Shown: piece by piece, positions 1-5,644 of the stretch
How the letters are laid out: the number at the start of each line of letters is the position of its first letter
How positions within the stretch are numbered: position 1 is the first letter of the stretch
Assembly (NCBI GenBank): GCA_023416515.1
Contig: JAEZHP010000157.1
Coordinates: 1-7,112, forward strand
Reading direction: 5' to 3'
Length of the DNA: 7,112 nucleotides
Source: Pseudomonadota bacterium
Lineage (GTDB): Bacteria > Pseudomonadota > Alphaproteobacteria > Sphingomonadales > Sphingomonadaceae
Notes under the pieces: generated by a model
Database searches by the model: none
Told to the model about the DNA's origin: nothing
What the model saw: the letters and a program-made list of their open reading frames with translations, nothing else
Translations under genes and position numbers: made by a program

Positions 1-547
1 CGACGAGGGTGGCGAGGAGCTCATCGAGAAGCTCGTCCACATCAACCGCGTCTCGAAGACCGTGAAGGGCGGTAAGCGCTTCGGCTTCGCCGCGCTCGTC
101 GTCGTCGGCGACGGCAAGGGCCGGGTCGGCTTCGGCCATGGCAAGGCGCGCGAAGTGCCGGAGGCGATCTCCAAGGCGACCGCGGCTGCCAAGAAGGCGA
201 TGGTCCGAGTGCCTCTGCGCGAGGGTCGCACCCTTCATCACGACGGCAACGGCCATTTCGGCGCCGGCCGAGTGCACGTCCGCACCGCTCCGGCGGGTAC
301 CGGCATCATCGCCGGCGGTCCGATGCGCGCGGTGTTCGAGAGCCTTGGAGTCGCCGACGTGGTGACCAAGTCGATCGGCACGTCCAATCCCTACAACATG
401 ATCCGCGCGACCTTCGAGGCGCTGAAGGATCAGTCGAGCCCGAAGGTCGTCGCCCAGCGCCGCGGCAAGAAGGTCGCTGACCTCATCAGCCGCGGCGGCG
501 CTTCGGCCGAGACGGCCGAGGCGGAAGCCCTCGCGGTATCGGAGTAA
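1..547 (+). CDS. rpsE: 30S ribosomal protein S5 (uS5), 5' end missing
   Basis: S5 is a small-subunit protein that sits near the decoding site and mRNA entry and contributes to translational accuracy. The window opens inside the gene: the reading frame is open from base 2 (D-E-G-G-E-E-L-I-E-K-L-V) and 181 residues are visible before the TAA stop at 545-547. The visible part holds the N-terminal double-stranded-RNA-binding-like fold (VKGGKRFGFAALVVVGDGKG, then VGFGHGKAREVPEAI) and the C-terminal S5 domain (RTAPAGTGIIAGGPMRAVFE, then SIGTSNPYNMIRATFEAL). The GTG at 62-64 is an internal valine, not a start, since clear S5 sequence lies upstream. The Ala/Glu-rich tail (SAETAEAEALAVSE) is typical of alphaproteobacterial S5. 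The gene ends five bases before rpmD, and the rpmD ribosome binding site overlaps its last codons, so the two are probably translationally coupled. Confidence 0.98.
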   Translation, partial: DEGGEELIEKLVHINRVSKTVKGGKRFGFAALVVVGDGKGRVGFGHGKAREVPEAISKATAAAKKAMVRVPLREGRTLHHDGNGHFGAGRVHVRTAPAGTGIIAGGPMRAVFESLGVADVVTKSIGTSNPYNMIRATFEALKDQSSPKVVAQRRGKKVADLISRGGASAETAEAEALAVSE

Positions 548-552
548 GCGTC

Positions 553-729
553 ATGGCCAAAGTGAAGATCACCCAGACCGGATCGCCGATCCGCCGCGAC
601 CCGAGCCAGCGCAAGACGCTGATCGGCCTCGGCCTCAACAAGCGCCACAAGAGCGTCGAGCTTGAGGACACCCCCGAGGTGCGCGGAATGATCCGCAAGG
701 TCCAGCACATGGTGCAGGTCGAGGGCTAA
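553..729 (+). CDS. rpmD: 50S ribosomal protein L30 (uL30)
   Basis: This is a 58-residue protein of the large subunit, beginning MAKVKITQTGSPIRRD and ending RKVQHMVQVEG. The bacterial L30 signature is visible: a first beta strand (KVKITQTGSPI), the conserved helix QRKTLIGLGLNKRHKSVEL, then TPEVRGMIRKVQHMVQV. The length matches the usual bacterial form of about 58-61 residues. The ATG at 553 is preceded by GGAG at 541-544, which lies inside the end of rpsE, so translation is likely coupled to S5. Its position between rpsE and rplO is the standard spc operon order. It is the last gene before a terminator-like hairpin. Confidence 0.97.
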   Translation: MAKVKITQTGSPIRRDPSQRKTLIGLGLNKRHKSVELEDTPEVRGMIRKVQHMVQVEG

Positions 730-738
730 GCCCAATCC

Positions 739-768
739 CCCTCTCCCGCGGCGCGGGAGAGGGTTTTT
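739..768 (+). terminator. Intrinsic terminator-like hairpin inside the spc operon
   Basis: The arms CCCTCTCCCGC (739-749) and GCGGGAGAGGG (753-763) form a perfect 11-bp stem with a GGC loop, followed at once by five T residues (764-768). This is the full shape of a rho-independent terminator. It begins nine bases after the rpmD stop and ends 36 bases before the rplO start. Since rplO and secY are essential and no clear promoter follows, it more likely acts as a partial terminator, an attenuator or a processing site than as a complete stop. That reading is inference. From memory, similar CCCTCTCCCGC hairpins are scattered in many alphaproteobacterial genomes, so it may also be a copy of a dispersed element. 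Confidence 0.7.
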
Positions 769-772
769 CCAT

Positions 773-787
773 CAGCGCGACAAAAGC
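773..787 (+). repeat. Leader element copy 1 (CAGCGC-GACAAAAGC), upstream of rplO
   Basis: CAGCGC immediately followed by GACAAAAGC lies 17 bases upstream of the rplO ATG. The same 15 bases, with one extra C in the middle, occur at 1444-1459 upstream of secY. The match is unlikely by chance in spacers this short. Its function is unknown. Confidence 0.45.
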
Positions 788-804
788 GAAAGCGAGTGCA
801 GACT

Positions 805-1335
805 ATGAAACTCAACGATCTCCGCGACAATCCTGGTGCCCGTAAGTCCCGCGTCCGCGTCGGCCGAGGCATCGGTTCCGGCCTCGGCAAGACCGCCGGC
901 CGCGGCCAGAAGGGCCAGACCAGCCGTTCGGGCGTCTCGATCTTCGGCTTCGAGGGCGGCCAGATGCCGCTCCACATGCGGCTTCCGAAGCGCGGCTTCA
1001 ACAATCCGTTCGCCAAGGACTATGCCGAAATCAACATCGGCATGATCCAGAAGGCGCTCGACGCCGGCAAGCTCGACTCCAAGGGCACGCTCGACCAGGA
1101 CGCGCTGCGCCAGGCCGGCCTGATCCGCGGCGGCAAGGACGGCGTGCGCATCCTCGGCAAGGGCGAGCTCAAGGCGAAGGTGGCCTTCCGCGTCGCCGGA
1201 GTCAGCGCCGGCGCCCGCGAGGCGATCGAGAAAGCTGGCGGATCGGTCGAGGTGATCGAGGTCGTCCCGGCTTCCGAGAAGCACAAGGCCAAGCACCGCA
1301 AGGGCGCCCGCTCGCAGGCGAAGGCCGAGGCCTGA
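805..1335 (+). CDS. rplO: 50S ribosomal protein L15 (uL15)
   Basis: L15 is an assembly protein of the large subunit that threads a long basic N-terminal arm into 23S rRNA. The 176 residues show the family architecture: MKLNDLRDNPGARKSRVRVG, then the Gly/Arg-rich arm GRGIGSGLGKTAGRGQKGQ (about residues 20-38), the signature GFEGGQMPLHMRLPKRGF (48-65), and the C-terminal fold (VRILGKGELKAKVAFRVAGV to SVEVIEVVP). The C-terminal extension (EKHKAKHRKGARSQAKAEA) is lysine-rich, as is common in this class. I chose the ATG at 805 because L15 proteins begin MKL; an in-frame GTG at 796 would add only Met-Gln-Thr. The purine-rich stretch GCGAAAGCGAG (786-796) is a weak ribosome binding site. The gene is separated from rpmD by a terminator-like hairpin and from secY by 177 bases, both wider gaps than in E. 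coli. Confidence 0.97.
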   Translation: MKLNDLRDNPGARKSRVRVGRGIGSGLGKTAGRGQKGQTSRSGVSIFGFEGGQMPLHMRLPKRGFNNPFAKDYAEINIGMIQKALDAGKLDSKGTLDQDALRQAGLIRGGKDGVRILGKGELKAKVAFRVAGVSAGAREAIEKAGGSVEVIEVVPASEKHKAKHRKGARSQAKAEA

Positions 1336-1364
1336 GCCTCGCCGGATCCCTCATTGCGAAAAAC

Positions 1365-1406
1365 ACGAAGCAATCCACCTCGCCAAACGGGGTTGGGTTG
1401 CTTCGT
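1365..1406 (+). promoter_or_regulatory. Long RNA hairpin in the rplO-secY spacer
   Basis: The arms ACGAAGCAATCCA (1365-1377) and TGGGTTGCTTCGT (1394-1406) pair over 13 positions, with one G-T wobble at 1374/1397. The helix can continue inwards with a few weaker pairs (1379-1381 with 1390-1392). No T tract follows (TGCAATAGGG), so it is not a classical intrinsic terminator. It starts 29 bases after the rplO stop. It could protect the 3' end of the upstream message, act in processing, or be part of the secY leader. Confidence 0.55.
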
Positions 1407-1443
1407 TGCAATAGGGACCAGCCATTCCACGCTCGGCTCTTCG

Positions 1444-1459
1444 CAGCGCCGACAAAAGC
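1444..1459 (+). repeat. Leader element copy 2 (CAGCGC-C-GACAAAAGC), upstream of secY
   Basis: This is the same element as at 773-787 with one inserted C. Here it sits 53 bases upstream of the secY ATG and five bases before the hairpin at 1465-1492. An AT-rich CTATAT follows at 1461-1466 and could be a weak -10 box, but I see no matching -35. Confidence 0.4.
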
Positions 1460-1464
1460 ACTAT

Positions 1465-1492
1465 ATCGGGGCGTCGGCCGACGGGCCCCGAT
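1465..1492 (+). promoter_or_regulatory. Second hairpin in the secY leader
   Basis: ATCGGGGC (1465-1472) pairs perfectly with GCCCCGAT (1485-1492). Inside, GTC/C and G/GAC (1473-1475 and 1480-1482, plus C1475-G1480) form a short second helix with a GGCC loop and a two-base GG bulge (1483-1484). It ends 11 bases before the secY ribosome binding site AGGA (1504-1507). With no T tract after it, a role in translation initiation or mRNA stability is more likely than termination; this is inference. Confidence 0.55.
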
Positions 1493-1512
1493 GAATCAGC
1501 AGTAGGACGAAC

Positions 1513-2883
1513 ATGGCATCCGCAGCCGAACAGATGGCCGCCAACATCAGCCTGGCGAACTTCACCAAGGCGACCGACCTCAAGAAGAGGCTGTGGTTTA
1601 CCCTCGGCGCGCTGATCGTCTTCCGCCTGCTGAGCTATGTCCCACTGCCCGGCCTCGATCCGCGCGCGCTGACGACCCTGTTCAACACGACCCGCGGCGG
1701 TGTCCTCGATTTCTTCAACATGTTCTCGGGCGGCAGCCTCGAGCGCATGTCGATCATCGCGTTGGGCGTGATGCCCTACATCACCGCGTCGATCGTCATC
1801 CAGCTCGCCTCGAGCATGTCCCCCACCCTCGCGGCCCTCAAGAAAGAGGGCGAGAGCGGACGCAAGAAGCTCAACCAATATACCCGCTACGGCACGGTCC
1901 TGCTGTGCGCCGTGCAGGGCTATTTCATGGCCGTCGGCCTTGAAAGCTGGGGCTCCGGCAACGCCCAGTCGGCCGTCGTCGACCCGGGCATGATGTTCCG
2001 GATCAGCGCGGTCGTCAGCCTGGTTGGCGGAACCATGTTCCTGATGTGGCTCGGTGAGCAGATCACCAGCCGCGGCATCGGCAACGGCATCTCGCTGATC
2101 ATCATGGCCGGCATCGTCGCCAGCTTCCCAACCAGCCTCGCCCAGCTCTTCGAAGGCGGCCGCACCGGCAGCCTTCAGCCGATGACGATCATCCTTCTGA
2201 TCGCCCTGGCGTCCGGCCTGATCCTGTTCATCTGCTTCATGGAACGCGCCCAGCGCCGCATCCTGATCCAATATCCTAAGCGCCAGACCGCTCGCGGCCA
2301 GATCCAGCAGGAGCGCTCGCACCTGCCGCTGAAGGTCAACACCGCTAACGTCATTCCGCCGATCTTCGCCTCGTCGCTGCTCCTGATGCCGCTGACGATC
2401 GCCCAGTTCGCCGGAGCGCAGCAGAGCGGCGAGAGCGCCTGGGGCGACTTCATCATCCAGCTGACCCAGTGGCTTCAGCACGGCGCGCCGCTCTACATGC
2501 TGCTCTACGGCGCCGGAATCGTCTTCTTCACCTTCTTCTACGTCTCGGTCGTGTTCAATCCGGAGGAGACCGCGGACAATCTGAAGAAGCATGGCGGCTT
2601 CATCCCCGGCATTCGCCCGGGCAAGCGCACCGAGGAATATCTCGATTACGTGCTCACGCGCATCACGGTGCTCGGAGCGACCTACCTCCTGATCATCTGC
2701 CTCCTGCCCGAATATTTGATCGCCCGGGCCGGCATCCCCTTCTATCTCGGCGGCACCAGCCTGCTCATCGTCGTCAACGTGACGATGGACACGGTGACCC
2801 AGATTCAGAGCCACCTTCTCGCCCATCAATATGGTGACCTCATCAAGAAGGCGAAGTTGAAGGGCGGACGCTCGCAGCGCTAA
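1513..2883 (+). CDS. secY: Protein translocase subunit SecY
   Basis: SecY is the ten-helix channel of the SecYEG translocon in the inner membrane; it passes unfolded proteins outward and opens sideways for membrane proteins. The 456 residues fit the family. Approximate layout: TM1 27-44; plug region around 62-76 (GGVLDFFNMFSGGSLER); TM2 78-100; TM3 123-143; TM4 160-181; TM5 191-209; TM6 223-243; cytoplasmic C4 loop with MERAQRRILIQYPKRQ (243-258); TM7 281-299; TM8 325-347; C5 loop with GFIPGIRPGKRTEEYL (362-377), which contacts SecA and the ribosome and carries the conserved Arg368; TM9 380-400; TM10 409-428, followed by the conserved TVTQIQSHLLAHQY. The ATG at 1513 is preceded by AGGA at 1504-1507. 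The 177-base spacer before it holds two hairpins, suggesting secY may be tuned separately from rplO. adk follows after 26 bases. Confidence 0.98.
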   Translation: MASAAEQMAANISLANFTKATDLKKRLWFTLGALIVFRLLSYVPLPGLDPRALTTLFNTTRGGVLDFFNMFSGGSLERMSIIALGVMPYITASIVIQLASSMSPTLAALKKEGESGRKKLNQYTRYGTVLLCAVQGYFMAVGLESWGSGNAQSAVVDPGMMFRISAVVSLVGGTMFLMWLGEQITSRGIGNGISLIIMAGIVASFPTSLAQLFEGGRTGSLQPMTIILLIALASGLILFICFMERAQRRILIQYPKRQTARGQIQQERSHLPLKVNTANVIPPIFASSLLLMPLTIAQFAGAQQSGESAWGDFIIQLTQWLQHGAPLYMLLYGAGIVFFTFFYVSVVFNPEETADNLKKHGGFIPGIRPGKRTEEYLDYVLTRITVLGATYLLIICLLPEYLIARAGIPFYLGGTSLLIVVNVTMDTVTQIQSHLLAHQYGDLIKKAKLKGGRSQR

Positions 2884-2909
2884 GACGGCGTCTGCAACAG
2901 GGGAGTGGC

Positions 2910-3557
2910 GTGAACATCATCCTTCTGGGCCCGCCGGGTGCGGGCAAGGGCACCCAGGCGGGCCGGCTCGTCAAGGATCATGACATGGTCCAGCTGTCGA
3001 CCGGCGACATGCTTCGTGCCGCGGTCAAGGCTGCGACTCCGGTCGGCCTCGAGGCCAAGGCCGTCATGGAAGCCGGCGAGCTGGTGTCCGACGACATCGT
3101 CAACCGTCTGATCGACGACGAGCTGGCGCAGCTCGGCCCGGTCCGCGGCGTTATCTTCGACGGCTATCCGCGCACTGCGGCGCAGGCACAATCGCTCGAA
3201 GGGCTTCTTGCCAAGCACGGGCGAAAGCTGGACCACGTCATCGAGCTGGATGTCGACGAGGACGCACTTGTCGACCGGATCACCGGCCGGTTCACCTGCG
3301 CCAAATGCGGCGAGGGCTATCACGACCGCTACAAGCTGCCGAAGATCCCGACCTTGTGCGACGTGTGCGGTTCGGACCAGTTCAAGCGCCGCGCCGACGA
3401 CAATGAAGCGACGGTCCGCCAGCGCATGGCGGAATACCGCGCGAAGACCGCGCCGATCCTCCCCTTCTATGAGGGCCGCGGCCTCGTGAAGCGGGTCGAT
3501 GGCATGGCGCCCATCGCCGAGGTCAGCGCCGGCATCGAGAAGATCCTGGCAAGCTAG
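2910..3557 (+). CDS. adk: Adenylate kinase with four-cysteine (zinc-type) LID
   Basis: Adenylate kinase interconverts ATP + AMP and 2 ADP in the cytoplasm. The 215-residue protein is the long (LID-bearing) form. Visible motifs: P-loop GPPGAGKGT (7-15), the AMP-site segment STGDMLRA (30-37, Arg36), DGYPRT (84-89, Arg88), the DRITGR segment (122-127), and the LID from about 126 to 163. The LID holds Cys130-X2-Cys133 and Cys150-X2-Cys153, the four-cysteine metal-binding pattern known from Bacillus stearothermophilus enzymes and absent from E. coli Adk. RRADDNEATVRQR (160-172) supplies the catalytic arginines and aspartates. The start is GTG at 2910, chosen because MNIILLGPPGAGKGT is the canonical N-terminus and AGGGGAG (2899-2905) is a good ribosome binding site. 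The gene lies 26 bases after secY, the common secY-adk pair, and is probably cotranscribed with it. Confidence 0.98.
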   Translation: MNIILLGPPGAGKGTQAGRLVKDHDMVQLSTGDMLRAAVKAATPVGLEAKAVMEAGELVSDDIVNRLIDDELAQLGPVRGVIFDGYPRTAAQAQSLEGLLAKHGRKLDHVIELDVDEDALVDRITGRFTCAKCGEGYHDRYKLPKIPTLCDVCGSDQFKRRADDNEATVRQRMAEYRAKTAPILPFYEGRGLVKRVDGMAPIAEVSAGIEKILAS

Positions 3558-3734
3558 TCCCTGCCCGAGCTGGCTCGGTACGCAGCCTTCATCGACCAAG
3601 CTGCATCCTGGGACGACGGCCATGCCGTCAGGGCACTGGGATTCCCTCAAAAGATGTTATGCAGGACCCCGAGCGCGACTCCGCGTCCGCGGCGCCGCGC
3701 CCATCCGCAACACGCTCTGTGGGGGAGCAGCGTC
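3558..3734 (+). other. adk-gdhA spacer with two small hairpins
   Basis: This 177-base gap has no convincing gene. It contains a short stem CCGAG/CTCGG (3565-3569 with 3574-3578) directly after adk, a six-base stem GACGGC/GCCGTC with CAT loop (3615-3629), and a GC-rich stretch (3673-3700) able to fold on itself. None has a T tract, so I do not call a terminator. I see no convincing promoter for gdhA, although TGTTATGC at 3655-3662 is a faint -10-like candidate. Confidence 0.4.
3721..3727 (+). promoter_or_regulatory. Ribosome binding site that fixes the gdhA start
   Basis: GGGGGAG lies seven bases before the ATG at 3735. The open frame continues upstream to an ATG at 3654, but that ATG has no comparable site and its 27 extra codons encode an Arg/Pro-rich string unlike the family. 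The site therefore favours 3735. Confidence 0.7.
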
Positions 3735-5108
3735 ATGCAAATGCACAGGACCAGCGTAGCCGATCACGTCGACCTTGAGGCCTTCATGGAAGGCGTCGCC
3801 CGGCGCAATCCAGGGCAGACCGAGTTCATCCAGGCGGTCCACGAGGTTGCCGAGGACATTTTCGACTTCATCGAGGACAAGGTCGAATATCACGAGGCGC
3901 AAATCCTGCGCCGGATCGCCGAGCCCGACCGCGTCGTGTCCTTCCGGGTCTGTTGGGAGGACGACAATGGCAGCATCCGGGTCAACCGCGGCTACCGCGT
4001 CCAGAACAACAACGCGATCGGCCCCTATAAGGGTGGCATCCGCTTTCACCCGAGCGTCAACGAGTCGATCCTGAAATTTCTCGCCTTCGAGCAGACGTTC
4101 AAGAACGCCCTGACCGGCCTGCCGATGGGCGGCGGCAAGGGCGGCTCGAACTTCAATCCCAAGGGCAAGAGCGTCAACGAGATCATGCGCTTCTGCCAGA
4201 GCTTCATGACGGAGCTCTACCGGCATATCGGCGCGAACATCGACGTGCCCGCCGGCGACATCGGGGTCGGCGCGCGCGAGATCGGCTTCATGTTCGGCCA
4301 GTACAAGCGCATCACCAACTGCTGGGAAGGAGTTCTGACCGGCAAGGGCCTCGAATATGGCGGCTCGCTGATCCGCCCGGAGGCGACCGGCTACGGCGCC
4401 GTCTATTTCCTCGAGAACATGCTGAAGACCAAGGGCCGCGACCTGGGCGGCGTCACCGCCGTCATCTCCGGCTCGGGTAACGTCGCGACCCACGCGGCGG
4501 AGAAGATCACCCAGCTCGGCGGCAAGGTGGTCACCCTGTCAGACTCAGAGGGCTTCATCCACGATCCCGACGGCCTGACCCTCGAGAAGATCCAGTGGGT
4601 CAAGGAGCACAAGACTCATCGCCGCGGCCGAATCAGCCAATATGCCGACGAGTTCAAGGGCTCGACCTTCCATGGCGACGGCGCTCGGCCGTGGGGTGTC
4701 GAGTGCGATGTCGCCCTGCCCTGCGCCACCCAGAACGAGCTCGACGCCAACGATGCCCGCGCGCTGGTCGGCAACGGCTGCCTGGCGGTCTCCGAGGGCG
4801 CTAACATGCCGACGACATTGGAAGGCGCTCACATCTTCCGCGACGCCCAGATCCTGTTCGCTCCGGGCAAAGCCGCCAATGCCGGCGGGGTTGCTGTCTC
4901 AGGCCTCGAAATGTCGCAGAATTCGGAGCGCCGCTCGTGGAAGGAGTCCGAGCTCCAGCAGATGCTTCGCGACATCATGGACGGGATCCACGACCGCTGC
5001 CTGGAATATGGCCGCAAGTCGGACGACTATGTCGACTATGTGAAGGGCGCCAACATCGCCGGCTTCAAGAAGGTCGCCGACGCGATGCTCGCCTTCGGCG
5101 TGGTCTGA
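3735..5108 (+). CDS. gdhA: Glutamate dehydrogenase, NADP-type, hexameric class
   Basis: The enzyme reversibly forms glutamate from 2-oxoglutarate, ammonium and a reduced nicotinamide cofactor, in the cytoplasm. The 457 residues match the roughly 450-residue hexameric class and not the very large NAD-type (about 1,600 residues) also common in proteobacteria. Visible motifs: GPYKGGIRFHPSV (96-108, substrate Lys99), LPMGGGKGGSNFNPKG (129-144, catalytic Lys135), VPAGDIGVGAREIG (171-184, Asp174), the Rossmann turn SGSGNV (245-250), then SDSEG (269-273) and HKTHRRGR (292-299). The SDS stretch at the end of the second strand and the following basic residues resemble NADP-dependent enzymes such as E. 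coli GdhA, so NADPH use is likely but inferred. The C-terminal half has SEGANMPTTLEGAHIF and FAPGKAANAGGVAVSGLEMS. The start is the ATG at 3735; a second ATG at 3741 is possible. It sits 177 bases after adk, at an unusual place between the spc and alpha operons. Confidence 0.96.
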   Translation: MQMHRTSVADHVDLEAFMEGVARRNPGQTEFIQAVHEVAEDIFDFIEDKVEYHEAQILRRIAEPDRVVSFRVCWEDDNGSIRVNRGYRVQNNNAIGPYKGGIRFHPSVNESILKFLAFEQTFKNALTGLPMGGGKGGSNFNPKGKSVNEIMRFCQSFMTELYRHIGANIDVPAGDIGVGAREIGFMFGQYKRITNCWEGVLTGKGLEYGGSLIRPEATGYGAVYFLENMLKTKGRDLGGVTAVISGSGNVATHAAEKITQLGGKVVTLSDSEGFIHDPDGLTLEKIQWVKEHKTHRRGRISQYADEFKGSTFHGDGARPWGVECDVALPCATQNELDANDARALVGNGCLAVSEGANMPTTLEGAHIFRDAQILFAPGKAANAGGVAVSGLEMSQNSERRSWKESELQQMLRDIMDGIHDRCLEYGRKSDDYVDYVKGANIAGFKKVADAMLAFGVV

Positions 5109-5118
5109 GGGTTCGCGA

Positions 5119-5148
5119 CGCGCAAGGCCGCCGCTACGGTCTTGCGCG
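5119..5148. terminator. Strong hairpin between convergent gene ends
   Basis: CGCGCAAGGCCG (5119-5130) pairs with CGGTCTTGCGCG (5137-5148) over 12 positions, one of them a G-T wobble, with a six-base loop. It lies in the 51-base gap between the gdhA stop (5108) and the stop of the minus-strand gene (5160). Neither strand has a T tract directly after it, so it is not a textbook intrinsic terminator. Its position suits a shared transcript end or a 3'-protecting structure. Confidence 0.5.
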
Positions 5149-5159
5149 ACCGCCGAGGG

Positions 5160-5378
5160 TCAGTCGTCGAGGGCGAGCCTGCGGGTCACGCGCCGCGCCC
5201 GGCGCTGGCCCTCGTCCTGGCCGACGTAGAACCACAGGAAACGGCCGCGGCTCTCACTGCAGGAATTCTGCTCGCTGCAGCTGTTGCGCGCTTCCGGGCG
5301 GCGGTTGTCCTGCGCTGCGGCGGGACTCGCGGCCATGGCTGCCGTGGCAGCCAGGATGATGATTGACAGCTTCCTCAC
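5160..5378 (-). CDS. Small secreted protein of unknown function (72 aa)
   Basis: I do not recognise this protein. It is supported by a textbook signal peptide and a strong ribosome binding site. Residues 1-23 (MRKLSIIILAATAAMAASPAAAQ) have a basic start, a hydrophobic core and an Ala-X-Ala cleavage site, most likely cutting just before or after Gln23. The mature part, about 49 residues, contains Cys34 and Cys40 in a tandem NSCSE-Q-NSCSE repeat, an aromatic patch RGRFLWFYVGQDEG (44-57), and an Arg-rich stretch QRRARRVTRRL (58-68) ending in LDD. The two cysteines could form a periplasmic disulfide. The start is GTG at 5378, with GGGAGGA five bases upstream. The frame stays open to an ATG at 5651, but the extra 91 codons look non-coding and would bury the signal peptide. 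It converges on gdhA and diverges from rpsM. Location in the periplasm or outside is inferred; function is open. Confidence 0.72.
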   Translation of the reverse strand: MRKLSIIILAATAAMAASPAAAQDNRRPEARNSCSEQNSCSESRGRFLWFYVGQDEGQRRARRVTRRLALDD

Positions 5379-5644
5379 GCACGTCCTCCCTTGGCGGTCG
5401 CCCTCGTGCTTGACCGACGCAGGGAAGGCCTTTTCAGGTGAACGCCAGCTGAATTTCCCCGCGTTGCCGCTACTTTTGTAGCAGGCCGCTAAGATTATGA
5501 GAAATAGGATGCTTTCCGGGCCCATGGCGCTTAGAGAAGCATCGCTTAGCGGCTCTCTGGTCGTCCCTGCCCATTGCTGCGACTTGGCCTCCCGAGCGTC
5601 GGCGACTTTCTTTCGAAACGGCGGCCGGATCGCCGGCGGAGCGG
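5379..5644. other. Gene-free divergent region with an inverted repeat
   Basis: This is the first part of a 421-base stretch without a convincing gene; it is visibly less GC-rich around 5450-5550 than its surroundings. It must carry the promoter of the minus-strand small gene, but I see only a CATAAT-like -10 (minus strand, 5499-5494) with no matching -35. A nine-base inverted repeat, GCCGCTAAG (5485-5493) and CTTAGCGGC (5545-5553), has arms 51 bases apart, and CGCTTAG occurs directly at 5528-5534 and 5543-5549. A bulged hairpin GCCGCTAC/GTAGC-A-GGC with TTTT loop lies at 5466-5486. Operator or RNA roles are possible but unproven. Confidence 0.4.
5384..5390 (-). promoter_or_regulatory. Ribosome binding site of the small secreted protein gene
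   Basis: On the minus strand this reads GGGAGGA, five bases before the GTG at 5378. It is among the best ribosome binding sites in the window and decides in favour of the short form that begins exactly at the signal peptide. Confidence 0.7.

Noticed and set aside
62..64. GTG as a possible rpsE start
   Set aside because: Conserved S5 sequence continues in frame upstream to the window edge, so this is an internal valine.
1351..2829. A 492-codon open frame on the minus strand across secY
   Set aside because: It is antisense to an unmistakable secY, its product is a low-complexity Asp/Glu/Ala/Arg/His-rich string, and long mirror frames are expected opposite GC-rich genes.
2880..3650. A 256-codon minus-strand frame across adk
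   Set aside because: It is a shadow of adk with no recognisable domain and no ribosome binding site.
3654..3734. In-frame upstream extension of gdhA from an ATG at 3654
   Set aside because: The 27 extra residues are Arg/Pro-rich and unlike other glutamate dehydrogenases; the ATG at 3735 has the strong GGGGGAG site.
3657..4493. A 278-codon minus-strand frame across gdhA
   Set aside because: It is a shadow of gdhA; the Ala/Asp/Val-rich composition mirrors the third-position GC of the real gene.
5494..5499. CATAAT as the minus-strand -10 of the small secreted gene
   Set aside because: No -35-like hexamer at a suitable distance, and it is over 110 bases from the start codon; not strong enough to list as a promoter.
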